Shown piece after piece: positions 1-6,335 of a DNA stretch of 11,058 nucleotides. Positions within the stretch are counted from its first letter, which is position 1. Each line of letters opens with the position of its first letter. The notes under the pieces are model-generated. The model saw nothing but the letters and a program-made list of their open reading frames with translations. It did not search any database and was not told where the DNA came from. Location of the stretch: contig CALPQG020000044.1 of NCBI GenBank assembly GCA_943325655.2, positions 1-11,058 of the forward strand, in the 5' to 3' direction. Source of the DNA: Bifidobacterium breve (GTDB lineage: Bacteria > Bacteroidota > Bacteroidia > Cytophagales > UBA9547). A program made the position numbers and the translations under genes.

Positions 1-87
1 AATTGTAGTATACAATTGCTACAACATACTATAATTAGCATTTTTTGTTAAAGAATTCATTGTTTGTCGATAGTCGAGGTGTTTCGG

Positions 88-355
88 TAAAATGGCGTAC
101 AACACATTTATATACTCAACATTCAACATTTATCCCGAATTTATCGGGACTAAACACTTAGCACTAATTGTAAGTGTTGAGTTGTGAGTGTTGAGTGTTG
201 TGTAAGATGGTTTACACACATTTTTATTACTCAACATTCAACATTTATCCCGAATTTATCGGGACTAAACACTTAGCACTAATTGTGAGTGTTGAGTTGA
301 GTAAGATGGTTTACACACATTTATATACTAAACATTCAACACTAAACACTCATCA
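88..355. repeat. Tandem imperfect repeat with internal hairpins
   Basis: No gene is visible in the first 355 bases. A unit starting ACTCAACATTCAAC begins at 114 and again at 229 (115 bp apart), and a degenerate partial copy begins at 327. Each full unit contains a perfect 6 bp hairpin, TCCCGA-ATTTA-TCGGGA, at 133-149 and 248-264. It continues into AACACTTAGCAC and a partly complementary GTGAGTGTTGAG stretch, and ends in a conserved box like GTAAGATGGTTTACACACAT. A diverged form of that box also precedes the first unit, at about 88-110. The repeat runs up to the stop codon of the DUF1653 gene. Positions 1-17 form a separate small palindrome, AATTGTA-GTA-TACAATT. The repetition is seen directly; any role, such as an mRNA 3' end structure, is inference. 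Confidence 0.85.
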
Positions 356-592
356 CTAAATATGTTCTTTGATAAATTTGAAACGGTCTATCATTTTGCC
401 TTCCAGATAGATGCGTTCCATAAACATTTTGAGTGGTCGTACCCAAAGTTTTCCTTCCTCATAGAGTTCGGTTTTGTAGAGCGTTTTGTACAAAACGAGT
501 TCTTCTAATGTCTCGCTATGGTGTACCACATCAACAACTTCGTAGTACTTTCCTTTGTAATGCTGGTAAATGCCTTTTTGTAAATCGCTCAT
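356..592 (-). CDS. DUF1653 domain small protein
   Basis: A complete 78-residue protein that is essentially one DUF1653 domain. Hallmarks are GIYQHYKGKYYEV near residues 7-19, HSETLEELVLYK near 25-36, LWVRP near 49-53, and a final GKMIDRFKFI. Family members are usually about 65-80 residues, so this one is full length. I see no signal peptide or membrane segment, so it should be cytosolic; the biochemical function of DUF1653 is not known to me. The ATG (590-592) overlaps the arginase stop codon by one base (TAATG), so translation is probably coupled and the gene has no visible promoter of its own. The stop is TAG, immediately followed by the repeat region at the window start. The family assignment is strong; a link to arginine metabolism is inferred only from the overlap. 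Confidence 0.9.
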   Translation of the reverse strand: MSDLQKGIYQHYKGKYYEVVDVVHHSETLEELVLYKTLYKTELYEEGKLWVRPLKMFMERIYLEGKMIDRFKFIKEHI

Positions 593-1533
593 TAAATCAC
601 CACGTCTAAAATGTCTAATACTACTTTGGCCATTTTGTTATTGTTGTCCAATAAAGGATTTATTTCTGTGATTTCTAACGCTTTGGTTTGAGGCAAATGC
701 ATGAATGCAGCAAGCAATTCTTTGGCTTCGCTGATTTGTAGTCCATTATAAACCGGCGTTCCTGTACCTACCGAAATGGTAGTGTCCAAGCTGTCTACAT
801 CAAATGAAATATAAATCACATCGCAGTCTTTGAGGTAATCAATGGTAAGTTGAATCACGCTTGCTATACCCAAACTTTTGATGTCGAAGGGTTGAAAGGT
901 TTTCATGTTGTAATCATGGATCAGGAAATATTCCTGGATTTCAAAATCACGTAAGGCGATAAAAACGATGTCTGTGGTATCAATTTTTGGTGAAATATCT
1001 TTGCTCCCAATTCTTTTCAATTTGTCCCAATAAGGAATCAAGTCTTCGTCCACCATGTTTCTGGTCCGGTCCAAATTGTCTAATCCCAATGAAACTGCAA
1101 CAGGCATGCCGTGCAAATTTCCAGAAGGAGTTGTAAATGGGGTGTGTAAATCGGCGTGGGCATCAATCCAGATAACGCCCACTTTTTTGTCATGAAAATG
1201 ATTTTTTACACCAGCAATACTTCCAATAGCGTTGCTGTGGTCACCTGAAACGATGATAGGGAATTTTCCTTCGGTTAATACAGTATCCACATCTTTACAA
1301 ATGTTTGTGTTTACTTCCAATAAATCACTGATATATTTGGCGTGTTCATACGCTGGTTTTGAGCCAATTAAATGGTTGTGGTCAACCACTTTATGGTGCG
1401 GAATATTGCTCAAGACTGGATGTTGACGTTCCGCATCTGCAATGTGCAAAGCCGCATAAGCCAAACTGGTCCCTCTTTTTCCTGCACCCAATTCTGAGGC
1501 AACTTCAATAATTTTGTACTTGGAAGTTTTCAT
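592..1533 (-). CDS. rocF: Arginase (L-arginine amidinohydrolase)
   Basis: Ureohydrolase superfamily enzyme, 313 residues, predicted to hydrolyse L-arginine to ornithine and urea in the cytosol with a binuclear manganese centre. Metal ligands are visible in GDHS (His99), DAHAD (Asp124, His126, Asp128) and FDVDSLD (Asp245, Asp247). The substrate loop SGNLHGMPV (Ser137, Asn139, His141) is the arginase form and, as far as I recall, falls at the same numbers as in animal arginase I. This favours arginase over agmatinase or formimidoylglutamase. A late EINP motif is also present. The frame is open to an ATG at 1590, but I chose the ATG at 1533. Homologues begin close to the IIEVASELGAGKRG segment, and a -10 element lies inside the longer version. 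The residue after FDVDSLD is Thr rather than the common Pro. The stop overlaps the start of the DUF1653 gene. The symbol rocF follows the bacterial convention. Confidence 0.9.
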   Translation of the reverse strand: MKTSKYKIIEVASELGAGKRGTSLAYAALHIADAERQHPVLSNIPHHKVVDHNHLIGSKPAYEHAKYISDLLEVNTNICKDVDTVLTEGKFPIIVSGDHSNAIGSIAGVKNHFHDKKVGVIWIDAHADLHTPFTTPSGNLHGMPVAVSLGLDNLDRTRNMVDEDLIPYWDKLKRIGSKDISPKIDTTDIVFIALRDFEIQEYFLIHDYNMKTFQPFDIKSLGIASVIQLTIDYLKDCDVIYISFDVDSLDTTISVGTGTPVYNGLQISEAKELLAAFMHLPQTKALEITEINPLLDNNNKMAKVVLDILDVVI

Positions 1534-1557
1534 GCAATCGTATTCAAAATGATTGCT

Positions 1558-1587
1558 CAAAGCTAAAAAATAATTTACAATCTTCAA
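1558..1587 (-). promoter_or_regulatory. Candidate Bacteroidota-type promoter of the arginase gene
   Basis: On the minus strand TAGCTTTG (1565-1558) matches the Bacteroidota -10 consensus TAnnTTTG exactly. A TTG (1587-1585) lies 19 bases upstream, the spacing expected for the -33 element. Transcription would start near 1551, giving a leader of about 18 bases before the ATG at 1533. It would also place the alternative ATG at 1590 upstream of the transcript. Short AT-rich motifs arise by chance, so this remains a prediction. Confidence 0.5.
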
Positions 1588-1652
1588 CATTAAGGTCAGT
1601 GACGTTCAATACTTCTCCGACCTTAACAAACTTCTTTATATAATTAATTGGT

Positions 1653-1684
1653 AAAAAGTGTCAGGTGAAAAGAACACCTGACAC
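1653..1684 (-). terminator. Intrinsic terminator of the ABC transporter gene
   Basis: A perfect 10 bp inverted repeat, GTGTCAGGTG (1658-1667) and CACCTGACAC (1675-1684), with a 7-base loop. Read on the minus strand, the stem is followed by five T residues (1657-1653). It lies 35 bases beyond the stop codon of the ABC transporter gene, in the right orientation. There is no T run on the other side, so it should work in one direction and separate the transporter from the arginase unit. Confidence 0.88.
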
Positions 1685-1717
1685 GGCGAAACTGAAAACT
1701 GACAACTGAAAACCAAA
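1685..1717. repeat. Short word repeat AACTGAAA next to the ABC stop codon
   Basis: The sequence runs as diverged copies of an 8-9 base word (GAAACTGA, AAACTGAC, AACTGAAA, ACCAAAAC) between the terminator stem and the stop codon at 1719. Unlike the similar spacers at 9519-9599 and 10392-10523, no matching inverted arm is obvious apart from the terminator stem. The pattern is seen directly; no function is known. Confidence 0.55.
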
Positions 1718-1718
1718 A

Positions 1719-3458
1719 CTATCTTTCCCCAATTTGTTGTCTCCACATGGCGTAGTACAACCCTTTCTCCATCAATAAATTTTCATGGGTTCCTGTTTCC
1801 ACCACCTTGCCTTTTTCCAATACAAAAATATGGTCGGCATGCATGATGGTAGAAAGCCTGTGCGCAATCATTACCGTAATGTGGTTTTTATTGGCAGTAA
1901 CTTTTTTAATGGTTTGGGTAATTTCTTCTTCGGTAATGGAATCTAACGCCGAAGTAGCTTCATCAAATACAATGAGGTTTGGCTGGCGAAGAAGTGCCCT
2001 AGCGATAGACAAACGTTGTTTTTCGCCCCCGGAAATTTTCATTCCACCTTCACCAATTACCGTATCAATGCCATGGTCTGATCTTTCTAAAATGTTAAAG
2101 CAAGCCGCCATTTTCAATACATTGATCATTTCTTCGTCTGTCGCTTTTGGGTTTACAAACAGTAAATTTTCTTTGATGGTACCTGAAAACAATTGGGTAT
2201 CCTGGGTTACAAACCCAATTTGTGACCTCAATTCTTCGATATCAATGTCTTTTGAATCGATGTCATTGTACAAAATCTGACCAATTTCTGGTCGGTACAA
2301 GCCAACCAACAGTTTCACCAGCGTAGTTTTTCCTGAACCCGACGGTCCCACAAAAGCAACGGATTGTCCTTTGTTGACTTTAAAGGTAACATCGTCTAGG
2401 GCATTGGTATTGGCGGATTTGTGTTTAAATCCAACCTGATTAAATGCAAGAGATTCAATCTGGTGAATACTTTGTGGATTTTCCGTTTTAACTTCAATCG
2501 GGGTTTTCATTATTTTTTCGAAATTGTTCAAGGAGGCTTCTGCTTCCCTGTAGGCCACAATCACATTGCCAATTTCCTGCATAGGACCAAAAATAAAGAA
2601 AGAATAAAACTGCAAAGTCATCAATTGCCCCACCGTAAGTTTATCTTTAAAAATCAAATACAACAACATAAATAAAATTCCCTGACGCAAAGCATTCACA
2701 AACGTGCCTTGTACAAAACTGATTCCCCTGATGCTTTTAACTTTTTTGATTTCAAGTTGCAGGATTTTAATCGTTGTAGCATTGAGTCTTCTGATTTCCT
2801 GGTGTGTCAAGCCCAAAGATTTTATCAATTCAATGTTGCGTAAACTTTCTGTCGTTGCTCCGGCCAATAAGTTGGTTTCTTTGACGATGTCTTTTTGGAT
2901 GGATTTGATTTTTTTACTTAATATATTGGTCAAATATCCCAAACATAAACTCGCCAAAAAATATACTATTACCAATCCGCCATATACATTGATGGTATAT
3001 ACCATCACAAATACAATACCCACCAAAGATGAAAACAATACATTGATGGCACTGGAAATGAATTTTTCTGAATCGACCCTTACTTTTTGAAGTACGCTCA
3101 AGGTTTCTCCACTGCGTTGGTCTTCAAATTCCTGAAAGGGTAATTTGAGCGAATGTTTTAGGCCATCGGTATATACTGCTGCGCCAAATTTTTGAATCAC
3201 CAAACTTACCACATAGTCTTGAAAAGCTTTGGCAATTCTACTGATCATGGCCACACCCATAGCTGCTCCAATCAATAGGGCAATGCCTTTGATATATTCT
3301 GATTGTGTGAAATTATGAGGATTGTTGGCAAACCTGTCCAGTATTTTACCAAAAATCATTGGGTCAAGCAGGGAAAAAACTTGGTTGATAGTGGCCAATA
3401 ATAAGGCTAAAAAAATGAGTGCTTTGTAATTTTTAAGGTATGAATATAAAATTTTCAT
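1719..3458 (-). CDS. ABC exporter half-transporter (permease fused to ATPase)
   Basis: Type IV ABC exporter subunit of 579 residues, the usual length for MsbA/LmrA-like half-transporters that act as dimers in the inner membrane. The N-terminal transmembrane domain covers about residues 1-310, with hydrophobic segments near 13-35, 56-75, 138-157, 158-180, 250-270 and 275-300. The ATPase domain follows, with Walker A GPSGSGKT (371-378), Q-loop Gln419, signature SGGEKQ (476-481), Walker B LIVFDE (495-500), D-loop SALD (503-506) and switch His533. All catalytic residues are present. The substrate cannot be read from the sequence: lipid, peptide and drug export are all possible, so no symbol is given. 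The ATG at 3456-3458 follows a weak AGAAGA sequence. The gene ends in its own terminator and is divergent from an AraC-type regulator, which may control it. Confidence 0.93.
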   Translation of the reverse strand: MKILYSYLKNYKALIFLALLLATINQVFSLLDPMIFGKILDRFANNPHNFTQSEYIKGIALLIGAAMGVAMISRIAKAFQDYVVSLVIQKFGAAVYTDGLKHSLKLPFQEFEDQRSGETLSVLQKVRVDSEKFISSAINVLFSSLVGIVFVMVYTINVYGGLVIVYFLASLCLGYLTNILSKKIKSIQKDIVKETNLLAGATTESLRNIELIKSLGLTHQEIRRLNATTIKILQLEIKKVKSIRGISFVQGTFVNALRQGILFMLLYLIFKDKLTVGQLMTLQFYSFFIFGPMQEIGNVIVAYREAEASLNNFEKIMKTPIEVKTENPQSIHQIESLAFNQVGFKHKSANTNALDDVTFKVNKGQSVAFVGPSGSGKTTLVKLLVGLYRPEIGQILYNDIDSKDIDIEELRSQIGFVTQDTQLFSGTIKENLLFVNPKATDEEMINVLKMAACFNILERSDHGIDTVIGEGGMKISGGEKQRLSIARALLRQPNLIVFDEATSALDSITEEEITQTIKKVTANKNHITVMIAHRLSTIMHADHIFVLEKGKVVETGTHENLLMEKGLYYAMWRQQIGER

Positions 3459-3527
3459 TCTTCTGAGTAAGTTGTAATTAGCGCAAATGTCTAAAAATAA
3501 TGTTAGATTTTTAGTTTTTTAAGGTTG

Positions 3528-3586
3528 AATAATTATTTTAATTGTACATACATGCAATTTGAATTAAAACAAGGCAAATAATTATT
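3528..3586. promoter_or_regulatory. Symmetric AT-rich boxes in the divergent intergenic region
   Basis: The region between the two divergent genes (3459-3637) contains the palindrome AATAATTATT twice, at 3528-3537 and 3577-3586. It also contains inverted arms TTTTAATT (3536-3543) and AATTAAAA (3562-3569) 18 bases apart, with AATTG/CAATT nested inside. Symmetric arms at this spacing could be an operator for the AraC-type regulator. AT-rich DNA readily produces such symmetry, so confidence is low. I found no exact TAnnTTTG element for either gene; TATCTTTA at 3600-3607 is the nearest match upstream of the regulator. Confidence 0.3.
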
Positions 3587-3637
3587 GAAAACGAATTGCT
3601 ATCTTTACTCCAATGGTACTGTAGCCTTAAAATTCTT

Positions 3638-4528
3638 ATGCCCGATAGCATCAAAAATATTCCCGTTTATAGTATTGACCGATTCAACTTAAATGAAGAG
3701 AAAGGCATACAATTTAAAATTGAAGTATTTGATCCTGAGCGCGATTTCAAAGTAACTTATCCCCATCGTCACGATGATTTTTATGAAATTTTATTTGTGA
3801 CCAAAGGCACGGGAACACATACCATAGACTTTCAAAATTATGAGATAAAGCCCGATGCGATTTTCTTTTTATCGCCCGGACAAATACACGAGTTGGCACT
3901 TTCAGAAGATGTGCAGGGCTATATATTTTTGTTTACGTCTTCATTTTACCATTTCAATAAAACCAATCCTTATAAATTATTTGAACTTCCATTCTTTTAT
4001 ACCTTAGGGAGAGAAACGCCTCCATTATATTTGACAGAAGGCAGCGATATTGTGACGCTTGCCACACTTTTTAAGAATGCCATTCAGGAAAATAACCACC
4101 TCCTAGCTGATAGGGATGAAGCAGTGAGGGCTTTGCTGGATTTGATTTTGATTCAATGTAAAAGGTGGTACCCGGTTCAAAACCTGGATGAAAAATTTAG
4201 TAAGAGCAGAATTTTGGTCAAACGTTTCAAGCAGTTGATAGAAGAAAAATGCCAAGAAAATCTGGCCGTAAAAGCTTATGCCGAATTGTTGGGGGTTACT
4301 CCCAACCATTTGAGCGAAACGGTAAAAATGATTACGGGTCGTACGTCTACCGATTTGATCAACGACCGCATGATGATGGAAATTAAACGGATGTTGGTAC
4401 ATACCGAACTTACCGTTTCAGAAATTGCTTACCGTTTAAATTTTGCTGACCAATCTTACTTTTCAAAATACTTCAAGAAACTTTCACTACAATCTCCCCT
4501 TGAATTTAAAAATGCCGCCTTAAAATAG
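3638..4528 (+). CDS. AraC family transcriptional regulator with cupin sensor domain
   Basis: A 296-residue cytosolic regulator. The N-terminal half is a cupin-type ligand domain (about residues 30-100), with HRHDDFYEILFVTKGTG carrying the His residues typical of this fold and FLSPGQIHEL closing it. The C-terminal ~100 residues are the double helix-turn-helix. The first helix-turn-helix is AVKAYAELLGVTPNHLSE (about 211-228). The second is VSEIAYRLNFADQSYFSKYF (about 260-279), which matches the AraC signature well. I chose the ATG at 3638. The frame extends upstream to a TTG at 3596, but those 14 residues look unlike the family and overlap the likely promoter. The ligand is unknown. The gene is divergent from an ABC exporter, so control of that exporter is a reasonable inference. 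A hairpin array begins 12 bases after the stop. Confidence 0.92.
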   Translation: MPDSIKNIPVYSIDRFNLNEEKGIQFKIEVFDPERDFKVTYPHRHDDFYEILFVTKGTGTHTIDFQNYEIKPDAIFFLSPGQIHELALSEDVQGYIFLFTSSFYHFNKTNPYKLFELPFFYTLGRETPPLYLTEGSDIVTLATLFKNAIQENNHLLADRDEAVRALLDLILIQCKRWYPVQNLDEKFSKSRILVKRFKQLIEEKCQENLAVKAYAELLGVTPNHLSETVKMITGRTSTDLINDRMMMEIKRMLVHTELTVSEIAYRLNFADQSYFSKYFKKLSLQSPLEFKNAALK

Positions 4529-4540
4529 TTTTGTTGATCC

Positions 4541-4785
4541 AGCCCTGAAAGGGCGAAACATCATAACATCGGGCAACGCCCGATGATTAGCCAACACCAA
4601 CACCAAAGCCCTGAAAGGGCGAAACATCATAACATCGGGCAACGCCTGATGATTAGCCAATACCAACACCAAAGCCCTGAAAGGGCGGAACATCACAACA
4701 TCGGGCGTTGCCCGATGATCATAACATCGGGCAACGCCCGATGATTAGCCAATACCAACACCAAAACCCTGAAAGGGCGAAAAAA
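4541..4785. repeat. REP-like array of paired hairpins
   Basis: Four tandem units begin near 4541, 4607, 4673 and 4765. The basic period is 66 bp; the third unit is 92 bp because its second hairpin is duplicated, and the fourth is truncated. Each unit has a small hairpin GCCCT-GAA-AGGGC (4542-4554 in the first). A second hairpin CATCGGGC-AAC-GCCCGATG (4567-4585) follows, and then a linker rich in CCAACACCAA. The duplicated hairpin at about 4698-4717 reads CATCGGGC-GTT-GCCCGATG, with the loop inverted. One stem in unit 2 carries CCTGATG instead of CCCGATG, leaving a G-T pair. This resembles REP/BIME elements mobilised by RAYT transposases; no such gene is in the window. The first hairpins may also terminate or stabilise the regulator transcript. 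Confidence 0.92.
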
Positions 4786-4940
4786 AGAAATATGCGCTGA
4801 ACTTGTTAAACGAAGCTCTCTAAAGTTTTTTTTTAAGCATTACATAATTACCTTTAAATGTTCTTAACCTGAGATGGAATAATAATACTCAACTGAAATC
4901 AATTCTTTATTTTAGTGAAGTGCTAAGGATATAATTTACT

Positions 4941-5080
4941 CGGATTTGCGTTAGGGATTGAGGCATTGTATGAGCTCTTTTTCCTTGTTGATTGAAGTAA
5001 ATGAACACTTCAAATGTTTGATAACAAGGAAAAAAGCGAGTGCCGAAAGCCCGACCCGCCTCGGCGGGGAACGCCCTTAA
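4941..5080 (+). repeat. Dispersed structured element, copy A
   Basis: This is one of two related structured sequences in the window; copy B is at 7831-7965. Closing helix: GCGTT (4948-4952) with AACGC (5070-5074). Inner helix: GGG (4954-4956) with CCC (5050-5052). Long arm: TTTTTCCTTGTT (4978-4989) with AACAAGGAAAAA (5023-5034), 12 perfect pairs, with GGCAT/GTGCC possible below it. A last hairpin is CCCGC-CTCG-GCGGG (5055-5068). The two copies share GCGTTA, GAGCTC, AGCGAGTGCCGA and AACGCCCT. It lies upstream of the ThiF-rhodanese gene and could be in its leader. The rest of the spacer, 4786-4940 and 5081-5166, is AT-rich and shows no gene or clear signal. The type is uncertain: it may be a mobile repeat or a structured RNA. 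Confidence 0.8.
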
Positions 5081-5166
5081 TATTCAATCAAAACTTATTC
5101 TACATTCAAACATTATTCATATAAATCAAAATCAGGTCGTTATTAATCGTTGAACAGAGAAATTAA

Positions 5167-6216
5167 ATGTCTACCAATAACCGCTACCACCGCCAAATAA
5201 TTTTACCTGAAATAGGTGAAACCGGACAATCACTTTTGTTACAAGCAAAGGTATTGGTTATTGGTGCTGGAGGTTTGGGTTGCCCTGTGTTGCAATATTT
5301 GGGCGCTGCCGGAGTGGGCACCATTGGAATTATTGACCATGATGTGGTAGAAATTTCCAACCTTCAACGACAAATATTATTCAAACAAGAAGATGTCGGA
5401 AAACCCAAAGCTTTCGTTGCGCAAGCCGCCCTTCAAGCCCAGAATGCTGATATCGCAGTGATTGCTTACAAAGAAGTTTTGAATCCTGAAAATGCAAAGG
5501 ACCTCATACAAAACTTTGATTTGGTGATTGATGGAACCGACAATTTTGCGACACGTTATTTGGTAAACGATACTTGTGTGTTACTCGGCAAGCCATTTAT
5601 TGCCGCTTCTATATTGCAGTTTGAAGGACAAATTGCGGTGTACAATTACCAGGATGGTCCGACCTACCGTTGCCTTTTTCCTACTCCGCCGCTTGACGCG
5701 TTGACCTGTGCTGAGGCTGGAGTGTTGGGGGTAATTGGTGGAATAATGGGAAGCCTGCAAGCCAATGAAGCCATAAAAATGATTACAGGAATAGGAGAGG
5801 TTTTGGCTGGAAAACTGTTTGTTATCAATGCTTTAACGCTGCAGAATTATACCTTGTCATTTGAAAGAAGTACTGATTGGGATAAAATTAATCCCTCTTT
5901 TTATGCCAATTTTTGTGTGGGTGGTGTTCAAAATATTGAAATTACGGCCATTCAACTCCAAGAGCATTTTGATCATTATACCATTATTGATATCAGAAAA
6001 CCTGAAGAACTGAAACGCTATACCATTGGGGGATTAAATATCAGTCCTGAAAATGTCATGGCTCAGGTAGGTTTAATTCCTTTGGAAAAGGATATTATTA
6101 TTTGTTGTAACAATGGAAATACAAGTTTGAAACTCGTTCAAGAGTTGATTTCAACATACAAATTGCATAATGTTTATTCGCTTAAAGGAGGTATAAATAC
6201 CTACATGCATTTGTGA
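5167..6216 (+). CDS. ThiF/MoeB-type adenylyltransferase fused to a rhodanese domain
   Basis: A 349-residue fusion protein. Residues 1-235 are an E1-like domain that would adenylate the C-terminal glycine of a ubiquitin-like sulfur carrier (ThiS, MoaD or similar). Visible are the nucleotide loop GAGGLG (33-38), the NLQRQ motif (65-69), Lys81, DGTDN (122-126) and the conserved Cys181 in TCAEAGVLG. Residues 255-349 are rhodanese-like, with DIRKPEE (275-281) and active-site loop CNNGNTS starting at Cys314. This domain could supply sulfur, as in MOCS3/Uba4-like proteins. The zinc-binding Cys pairs of MoeB seem lost: only Cys169 (TYRC) and Cys250 remain. No thiamine, molybdopterin or sulfur-carrier gene is nearby, so the pathway is unknown and no symbol is given. 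ATG at 5167, preceded by a weak AGAG. Confidence 0.9.
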   Translation: MSTNNRYHRQIILPEIGETGQSLLLQAKVLVIGAGGLGCPVLQYLGAAGVGTIGIIDHDVVEISNLQRQILFKQEDVGKPKAFVAQAALQAQNADIAVIAYKEVLNPENAKDLIQNFDLVIDGTDNFATRYLVNDTCVLLGKPFIAASILQFEGQIAVYNYQDGPTYRCLFPTPPLDALTCAEAGVLGVIGGIMGSLQANEAIKMITGIGEVLAGKLFVINALTLQNYTLSFERSTDWDKINPSFYANFCVGGVQNIEITAIQLQEHFDHYTIIDIRKPEELKRYTIGGLNISPENVMAQVGLIPLEKDIIICCNNGNTSLKLVQELISTYKLHNVYSLKGGINTYMHL

Positions 6217-6300
6217 AATTGGAGGTTTTGAAGTGTTAAGGAACATTAAATATTTGTGAAAATTACTCCTTCCTGACCATGTTAATTTGATTTTTTTGGT

Positions 6301-6308
6301 TAGTTTTG
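6301..6308 (+). promoter_or_regulatory. Candidate -10 element of thrC
   Basis: TAGTTTTG matches the Bacteroidota -10 consensus TAnnTTTG exactly, 27 bases before the thrC ATG, giving a leader of about 20 bases. I could not find a convincing -33 element at the 19-base spacing, so this is tentative. It argues against the in-frame TTG at 6306 being the start, because that codon lies inside the element. The rest of the spacer from 6217 shows no hairpin terminator after the ThiF-rhodanese gene. Confidence 0.4.
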
Positions 6309-6335
6309 GGTTCCATAATAATTATTGGGGATACT

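Noticed and set aside
1..17. AATTGTA-GTA-TACAATT hairpin as a terminator for a gene left of the window
   Set aside because: The stem is AT-only apart from one pair and has no T run in a useful position; no gene end is visible to support it.
592..1533. Agmatinase or formimidoylglutamase as the identity of the ureohydrolase
   Set aside because: The SGNLHGMPV substrate loop with Ser137, Asn139 and His141 is the arginase form.
3596..3637. TTG-initiated N-terminal extension of the AraC regulator
   Set aside because: It adds 14 hydrophobic residues not typical of the family and overlaps the likely promoter; the ATG at 3638 is better.
4541..4785. Possible CRISPR array
   Set aside because: The units are near-identical over their whole length, including the linkers. 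There are no unique spacers and no cas genes, and the paired hairpins fit a REP-like array.
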